Positions 59,069-64,000 of a stretch of DNA of 64,000 nucleotides are shown piece by piece. The DNA comes from an uncultured Verrucomicrobia subdivision 3 bacterium (GTDB lineage: Bacteria > Verrucomicrobiota > Verrucomicrobiia > Limisphaerales > UBA11358): NCBI GenBank assembly GCA_903895255.1, contig CAITTG010000135.1:62001-126000 (forward strand). Reading direction: 5' to 3'. Within the stretch, counting starts at the first letter, position 1. Each line of letters opens with the position of its first letter. Under the pieces are notes generated by a model. It saw only the letters and a list, made by a program, of their open reading frames with translations, did no database searches and was not told the origin of the DNA. A program made the position numbers and the translations under genes.

Positions 59069-61099
59069 ATGCGTTCATTTTTCGTTTGCGGATGCGTATT
59101 TATTTTTTTATGCACCACGCATCCGGCCCCTGCCCAGCCGGCACTGGGCAATGCGCCGCTGCCGCCGGCGGATGTCTCCGGGTTGCCGGGCCGGGGTCCC
59201 CACCCCCGGCTCGTGACGGGCGGTCTGAACGTGAACACGGCTTCCCGCGAGCAAGCACGGGAATTTTACAACGCGGTTTACGGAGCCTCGGCGGGCACAC
59301 CGATGGGGTCCACGGCCATTACGGCTGAGTGTGTGCCCGGGACGAATTCACCGGCCTTCCTCAACGCCACCCTGCTGCGCATCAACTGGTTCCGAGCCAT
59401 GGCCGGAGTGCCTTCTTCGATAACATTCGACCAGGGCGAAACTAGCGAGGATCAAGCGGCAGCGGTGATGATGTCAGCGCAGGGGGAGTTGCAACATGTC
59501 GGCACGTGGACCAACTGGGCCTGCTACAGCATCGCGGGAACGAACGCCGCGGCCAATTCGAATCTGGCGCTGGGGAGCGCCGGACCGGACGCGATCACTC
59601 AGTATATGCTGGATTTTGGCCCGAATAACTATGAGGTGGGTCATCGCCGTTATATTTTGTATCCGCAAACCCAGATTATGGCCACCGGGGATGTGCCGGC
59701 GCAAAGCACCAACTACGCGGCCAATGCCACCTGGGTGTTCGACGCCAATTTTTACACTGCCCGTCCGGCCACGGCTGCGCCGTATGTGGCTTGGCCTCCG
59801 CCGGGTTATATTCCCTGGCAGGTCGTGTACCCGCAATGGTCCTTTGCGCTATCCAATGCGGATCTAAGCGCCGCCACGGTAACCATGCGGAGCAATGGCA
59901 TGCCCGTGGGCCTGACGCTGGAGACGTATTTGACCGGTTACGGTGAAAACACCCTGGTCTGGCACCTCAACGGTCTGGACCCCACGGTAAGCACCACGGA
60001 GTTCCCATTCAGCGGCACCGACACCGTTTATAGCGTCACGGTCAGCAACGTGGTTGCCGCTTTGGCCACGAATAGTTTTAGCTACATCGTCACCCTGTTC
60101 GACCCGGCCAAAACCGGCGCGGACTATTTCCCGCTCACCATCAGCGGGACCAACCGGCCGGCCATCAGTGTGGCCAATCCCTATCGGTGCACCCCGGCGA
60201 CCAATCCCAACACCACGGGCTATCAGTGGCTCACCGCGCAGGCCACCAACGGAAACCTGGTGGATAATGCCCTGAACGGCACGACCAATTTTCTCGTTTC
60301 GCCCGCGCCCGTCTACCCCATCATTACCAACAGTTGCTTCCACCTCTGCCACACCAACCCGGTGGGGCAGTATCTGCAATTCAAATCATTGTATTTTCCT
60401 GCCACCAACACCACGCTCAGCTTCAAGAGCATGCTGGGGTATGCATCCTCCAATGAGGTGGCGCGGGTGCAAATTGCCACCAGCGGCAGCACCAACTGGG
60501 TAAATCTCTATGCCCAGGCGGGCACGGGTGCGGCGGGGGAAACGAGCTACACCCTGCATAGCCTCTCGCTCTCCAATTATGCCGGCCAGTTCGTGACCCT
60601 CCGGTTTGCCTATGAAATCACCAACATCAACAACTCCTACACATACTACCCCTTCATCTATCCCAACGTGGGCTGGTGCCTGGAAAACATTGTCCTGACG
60701 AACAACCAGCAATTGCTCAATTTGGCCACCAATGTCACCAGTTCCACCAACTTTACCTTCATCCCGCCACAAACCAACAGTTACATCCTCGCGGCCCAAG
60801 GCGTGATTTTTAACAGCTTCGCGCTGGATTGGGGCACCGTGCAAGAGGTCACGGCGATTGTGGGTCCGCCGGTCATCACCTTGAGCGCGCCCAGCCTGAC
60901 CAATAACCAGGTAAAAATTAAATTCGTGCTCTCCTCCGGGGTGGCGACCAACTTTCACCTGCTGCAAGCGAACCAACTAACCGGGGCGTGGACCACAAAT
61001 GGCACGGCGGTGCTCGCCACGAATACGCCAGGCAGTGCGTTTCAATTTACGACCACCAACGGGCCAAGCCTGCGATTTTACCGGGTGCAGACACCGTAG
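59069..61099 (+). CDS. Secreted CAP-domain-like protein with C-terminal beta modules
   Basis: A 676-residue exported protein with a signal peptide (FFVCGCVFIFLCTTHPAPAQ). It has a CAP/SCP-like domain (about 90-240) with RINWFRAMAGV, AAAVMMSAQGELQHVGTWTN and NYEVGHRRYILYPQTQIMATG. Beta-sandwich segments (about 260-560) are followed by the final module (about 600-676) ending RFYRVQTP. The CAP family assignment is by pattern and has weak support in the second half. A role at the cell surface or outside the cell is expected. Residues similar to the module in the SBBP and sedolisin proteins are discussed under findings. Confidence 0.6.
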   Translation: MRSFFVCGCVFIFLCTTHPAPAQPALGNAPLPPADVSGLPGRGPHPRLVTGGLNVNTASREQAREFYNAVYGASAGTPMGSTAITAECVPGTNSPAFLNATLLRINWFRAMAGVPSSITFDQGETSEDQAAAVMMSAQGELQHVGTWTNWACYSIAGTNAAANSNLALGSAGPDAITQYMLDFGPNNYEVGHRRYILYPQTQIMATGDVPAQSTNYAANATWVFDANFYTARPATAAPYVAWPPPGYIPWQVVYPQWSFALSNADLSAATVTMRSNGMPVGLTLETYLTGYGENTLVWHLNGLDPTVSTTEFPFSGTDTVYSVTVSNVVAALATNSFSYIVTLFDPAKTGADYFPLTISGTNRPAISVANPYRCTPATNPNTTGYQWLTAQATNGNLVDNALNGTTNFLVSPAPVYPIITNSCFHLCHTNPVGQYLQFKSLYFPATNTTLSFKSMLGYASSNEVARVQIATSGSTNWVNLYAQAGTGAAGETSYTLHSLSLSNYAGQFVTLRFAYEITNINNSYTYYPFIYPNVGWCLENIVLTNNQQLLNLATNVTSSTNFTFIPPQTNSYILAAQGVIFNSFALDWGTVQEVTAIVGPPVITLSAPSLTNNQVKIKFVLSSGVATNFHLLQANQLTGAWTTNGTAVLATNTPGSAFQFTTTNGPSLRFYRVQTP

Positions 61100-61165
61100 C
61101 TGGGCGAATGCCCCGGCCAGGAAGTGTGTCTTGCAAAATCGTACAATTTGCCTTACGATGAGGTG

Positions 61166-61426
61166 ATGAAGTCCTTGACTGTACGATTGCCAGATGCGCT
61201 GGCACAAAGGATCGAGGAGGAGTCGCGCGCGCGTCGCGTGTCCAAGTCTGACATTGTCAGGGAACACCTGGACCAAGCCGCCTCACCATCGTCCAAGGGG
61301 GCCGAACTGCGGGAGATTCTTGAGGAGAGCTGGGCCACCAGCGTAAATTGCGCGCCGGCCCGGTTTCACTCAACCAAAAAACAAAAACTAGCGGGGTTGA
61401 TCCGTGCCAAGAAACTGCATCGTTGA
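61166..61426 (+). CDS. Ribbon-helix-helix (CopG-type) antitoxin
   Basis: An 86-residue DNA-binding antitoxin. It starts MKSLTVRLPDALAQRIEEES, the strand-helix-helix pattern, and continues RRVSKSDIVREHL. A basic C-terminal tail (KKQKLAGLIRAKKLHR) overlaps the toxin. The ATG at 61166 follows a GAGGTG ribosome site; an upstream in-frame ATG is less likely. It overlaps vapC by 23 bases, the usual toxin-antitoxin layout. Confidence 0.87.
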   Translation: MKSLTVRLPDALAQRIEEESRARRVSKSDIVREHLDQAASPSSKGAELREILEESWATSVNCAPARFHSTKKQKLAGLIRAKKLHR

Positions 61427-61811
61427 TAGTGGCGCGCTGGTGGCATTGCTGGATCCTCGCGAAGAGCACCATCGCTGGGCGCGGGAAACGTTCCTCAGCC
61501 AGACCGGGCCCTTTTTCACCTGTGAGGCAGCTTTGTCGGAGGCCTTCTTTCTCTTGAGTGAACCCCGCGCGCAAGCCTTGGAAAAATTATTGCGCCGGGG
61601 ACATTTGGAGTTCGGTTTAATTCTCGCCCAAGAGTTGTCCCCGGTGCTTGACCTTTGCAACCGCTACGCCACCGTGCCGATGAGTCTGGCCGATGCCTGC
61701 CTGGTGCGCATGTCGGAAACTATCGCCGACCCGGTGGTGATAACCACCGATTCCGATTTCAAAATCTACCGCCGGCATCGGCGGCAGATCGTGCCCTGCC
61801 TGATGCCATAA
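61404..61811 (+). CDS. vapC: VapC-like PIN-domain toxin
   Basis: A 135-residue PIN ribonuclease that cleaves tRNA or rRNA when free. The four acidic residues are in place: IVDSGALVALLD, ALSEAFFLL, SLADACLV and TTDSDF. It begins with GTG at 61404 and overlaps the antitoxin. The catalytic pattern is complete, so the pair may be functional, unlike the DUF433 system at 24629-25172. Confidence 0.9.
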   Translation: MPRNCIVDSGALVALLDPREEHHRWARETFLSQTGPFFTCEAALSEAFFLLSEPRAQALEKLLRRGHLEFGLILAQELSPVLDLCNRYATVPMSLADACLVRMSETIADPVVITTDSDFKIYRRHRRQIVPCLMP

Positions 61812-61863
61812 AAGCTTTGGGCGGCAATCTGTAAGGTCAAATTTCCCATCGCACCGGCATGCC

Positions 61864-63723
61864 TCAGTGCGCGCTCGTAAATTCCCGGTGCAATCGCGCA
61901 TAGACGCCGCCTTCCTGCATCAGCGTGGCATGGGTGCCGCGTTCCACGATGCAGCCCTGCTCCAGCACCAACACCAGATTGGCCGAGCGGATGGTGCTCA
62001 GACGGTGGGCCACGATGAAGGCGGTCCGCCCGCGCAGGAGGATTTCCAGCGCGCGTTGCAGGCGGGCCTCGGTGACGGAATCAATCGCGCTGGTCGCCTC
62101 GTCGAGCACCACGATGCGCGGGTTGGCCAGCATCGCCCGCGCAAAGCAGATGAGCTGGCGCTGGCCGAAGGAGAGGGAGGTCCCCCGCTCCGCCACGCGT
62201 GTGTGCAACCCCTCGGGCAGCGCGGCCAGCAGGTCCGGGCAGTCCAGTGACGCCAGGCAGGCCAGCACCTCGGCCTCGGTGGCTTCCGGCCGGGCGAAGC
62301 GAATATTGTCCAGCACGGTGCCGGAAAACAGAAAGTTGTTTTGCTGCACGCTGCCCATTTGTGAACGCAGCGAGTCGCTGCTCACCGTGGACAAATCCAC
62401 CCCGTCCACCAGCACCCGGCCGCCGGTGGGCAGGTAAAATTTCTGGAGCAAACCGACCAGCGTGGTCTTGCCGCTGCCGGTCTGGCCCACCAGCGCGACG
62501 GTCTGGCCGGGTTCGGCCACCAGCGAGATGTCCCGCAGGACCGGACGACCCGGCTGGTATTCAAAATTCACCCCGGCAAATTCCACCCGGCCCTGGATGG
62601 CGGGCAGCGGTTGTGCGCCGGCCGCGTCGGCCCATTCGGGCGACTGGTCCAGCAACCGAAACAAGCGCTCGGCCCCGGCCATGGCCATCAGCGCCTGGTT
62701 TAACTGGTTGCCAATGACCTGGACCGGTTCAAAAAAGAGGTTGGCGAGGAAAAAGAACATCACCAGGTCGCCCGGCTCCATGTGCAGCCAGCCGTGCCAG
62801 CGCAAAGCGCCGAACGCCCCGAGCAGCGCCATGGCCCCCATGAACACCTGGCTCTTCAGTTGCAGCAAGGGCACAAACACCGCCGAGGTCTGGGCCATGA
62901 TCACATTGTTCTCGCCATGGGTATCAATGAGTTTTTGAAAGAAATCGGCATTGACCTCCTGGCGCACAAAGGCCTGGGTTACACGGATGCCGTTCACGGA
63001 TTCCGCCAGCGTGGAGGCAACGCGGCTCCACGATTCCTGGGTCTTCCGCATGCGGCGGCTGGTTTCACTTTGGAATTTTTTATTCACCAGCCAGATGAAC
63101 GGGGCCATGACCACCATGAGCGAAAAGAGTTTCCAGTCATACCAGGCCATGAGCGCCGCCGCCGCCCCCATTTGCAAGCCCTGCACCACGAGCACGAACA
63201 TCACGTCCTGCACCCCGGCGCGGATGCTGTCAATATCCGAAGTCATGCGGCTGATGATGCGGCCGAATTTCGTGGTGTTGAAGAACGCCATGGGCATGGT
63301 CATCAACTTGCGCACGAGTTCGAGCCGCATGTCATGCACCACGGCCTCGCCCAGTTCGAGCGCGAAGCGCTGGCGGAAGTGAAACGACCCCACGGTGAAC
63401 AGCGCCAGCGCCAGATACCCGGCGGCCGACCAGTAAATGCCCGCCAGGTCGCGACCGGCGACCGGGCCGTTGATGGTGCGGCCAATCAACCAGGCCAGGG
63501 CCGGCAGTTGCAATCCGCGCAGAAAGGTCAGGAAGAACAGCCAGTTGCGCTTGGCCGCATAAGGCTTGGTATATTGGAAAATTCGCTTGATCAAGCGGGC
63601 CTGCAGCGGTGCCTTGTCGGCCTCGCGTTCCTCCTGGGGATTGTAAAAGGTGATGGCCCCGCGCGCGGATGGATCGCCTTTGGCCACGCGGGAGGTGGGT
63701 GCGGGATTCGCGGTGGCACTCAT
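61864..63723 (-). CDS. ABC exporter subunit (MsbA/heterodimeric type)
   Basis: A 619-residue half-transporter. Its membrane domain of six helices (about 55-345) precedes an ATP-binding domain with Walker A (VGQTGSGKTTL), Q-loop (GSVQQNNFLF), signature (LSFGQRQLICFARAML), Walker B (IVVLDEATSAID) with the canonical Glu, and the H-loop (VAHRLSTI). It exports lipids or drugs. It overlaps the next gene by ATGA, so the two subunits form one operon and probably one heterodimer. It is the second gene of that operon. Confidence 0.93.
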   Translation of the reverse strand: MSATANPAPTSRVAKGDPSARGAITFYNPQEEREADKAPLQARLIKRIFQYTKPYAAKRNWLFFLTFLRGLQLPALAWLIGRTINGPVAGRDLAGIYWSAAGYLALALFTVGSFHFRQRFALELGEAVVHDMRLELVRKLMTMPMAFFNTTKFGRIISRMTSDIDSIRAGVQDVMFVLVVQGLQMGAAAALMAWYDWKLFSLMVVMAPFIWLVNKKFQSETSRRMRKTQESWSRVASTLAESVNGIRVTQAFVRQEVNADFFQKLIDTHGENNVIMAQTSAVFVPLLQLKSQVFMGAMALLGAFGALRWHGWLHMEPGDLVMFFFLANLFFEPVQVIGNQLNQALMAMAGAERLFRLLDQSPEWADAAGAQPLPAIQGRVEFAGVNFEYQPGRPVLRDISLVAEPGQTVALVGQTGSGKTTLVGLLQKFYLPTGGRVLVDGVDLSTVSSDSLRSQMGSVQQNNFLFSGTVLDNIRFARPEATEAEVLACLASLDCPDLLAALPEGLHTRVAERGTSLSFGQRQLICFARAMLANPRIVVLDEATSAIDSVTEARLQRALEILLRGRTAFIVAHRLSTIRSANLVLVLEQGCIVERGTHATLMQEGGVYARLHREFTSAH

Positions 63724-64000
63724 GCGGTTGCCTCCCGGACCGGCTCGTCGAGGTCCATGATCTGCAATTCGGCGGTATCGCGGTAAGGCCCGGGCCGGTT
63801 CACCAATTCGGTGTGCGTGCCCATTTGCGTGAGCCGGCCATCCTCCAGCACCAGAATCACATCGGCCCGGCGCAGCAAATTCAACCGGCCGGAGACCACG
63901 AACGTGGTGCGCCCCGTCATGGCCTCGCGCAAAGCCGAAACGATTTCGTGCTCGGTGCGCGCGTCCACCGAGGCGGTGGGGTCGTCGAGGATGAGCATCG
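63720..64000 (-). CDS. ABC exporter subunit, C-terminal part only (cut by window edge)
   Basis: The last 93 codons of an ABC ATPase domain are visible; the rest lies beyond position 64000. It begins within Walker B, LILDDPTASVDA, then VVSGRLNLL (H-loop region) and the C-terminal tail. The catalytic Glu after the Walker B Asp is an Asp here, and the H-loop His is replaced by Gly-Arg. This matches the degenerate subunit of asymmetric heterodimeric exporters. It is coupled to the 61864-63723 gene. Confidence 0.88.
   Translation of the reverse strand, partial: MLILDDPTASVDARTEHEIVSALREAMTGRTTFVVSGRLNLLRRADVILVLEDGRLTQMGTHTELVNRPGPYRDTAELQIMDLDEPVREATA

Noticed and set aside
1..64000. CRISPR arrays
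   Set aside because: No regularly spaced identical repeats were seen; the dispersed repeats are not evenly spaced.
1..64000. rRNA or tRNA genes
   Set aside because: None was recognised by reading; a dedicated covariance search was not possible.

Overview
The window is bacterial chromosome with high G+C, dense short-spaced genes and an outer membrane: BamA, an OmpH/Skp-like chaperone, heptose kinase RfaE1 for LPS, and several lipoproteins. Long secreted proteins built from Ig-like, SBBP or autotransporter-associated repeats with a shared Asn/Thr-rich C-terminal module, one PEP-CTERM protein, PVC-style housekeeping genes and many short palindromic intergenic repeats point to Verrucomicrobiota, probably a Limisphaerales/Pedosphaera-type lineage. 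This is an inference from style, because the window has no rRNA or other marker that settles it.

Layout. 0.4-7.1 kb: M42 aminopeptidase, DUF5069 protein, a pyridine nucleotide-disulfide oxidoreductase, YggU-like protein, aquaporin, an ABC-exporter-type membrane protein and RNase HII. 7.2-13.5 kb: E2 and E3 of a 2-oxoacid dehydrogenase complex closed by a strong terminator, then thiG, rfaE1, panB, a small lipoprotein and a tiny orphan gene. 13.5-21.4 kb: an accessory-looking stretch with a hydrolase, haem-binding-domain protein, DUF1877, deaminase, two DUF3592-like proteins, a P1B metal ATPase, an integron-cassette-like element with two small membrane proteins, and an aldo/keto reductase. 21.4-22.4 kb is a gene-free mosaic of repeats. 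22.4-30 kb: transketolase, a toxin-antitoxin pair whose toxin is frameshifted, a GNAT protein and an unusually long alaS carrying an AT-rich insertion. 30-37.3 kb: the minus-strand operon dnaB-bamA-SBBP protein-ompH. 37.5-44.9 kb: GH88/105 lipoprotein, CbiX-like protein coupled to a Gfo/Idh/MocA oxidoreductase, and a large sedolisin-like secreted protease. 45-49 kb: MoxR-DUF58-membrane protein operon. 49-51.5 kb: GT2, zinc-ribbon protein, cutA, rsmE. 51.8-61.1 kb: secreted or anchored proteins (autotransporter-type repeat protein, DUF4114 PEP-CTERM protein, DUF5060 glycosidase, lipoprotein carbonic anhydrase, CAP-domain protein). 61.1-64 kb: RHH/VapC toxin-antitoxin and a heterodimeric ABC exporter running off the right edge.

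The most notable items are the cassette-like element at 19.09-19.44 kb, whose start and end show the inverted core sites expected of an integron cassette although no integrase is present; the composition-shifted insertion inside alaS; the C-terminal module shared by four otherwise unrelated secreted proteins; an SBBP protein wedged between bamA and ompH; and a frameshifted PIN-like toxin behind an intact antitoxin. The intergenic DNA holds several families of palindromic and tandem-like repeats.
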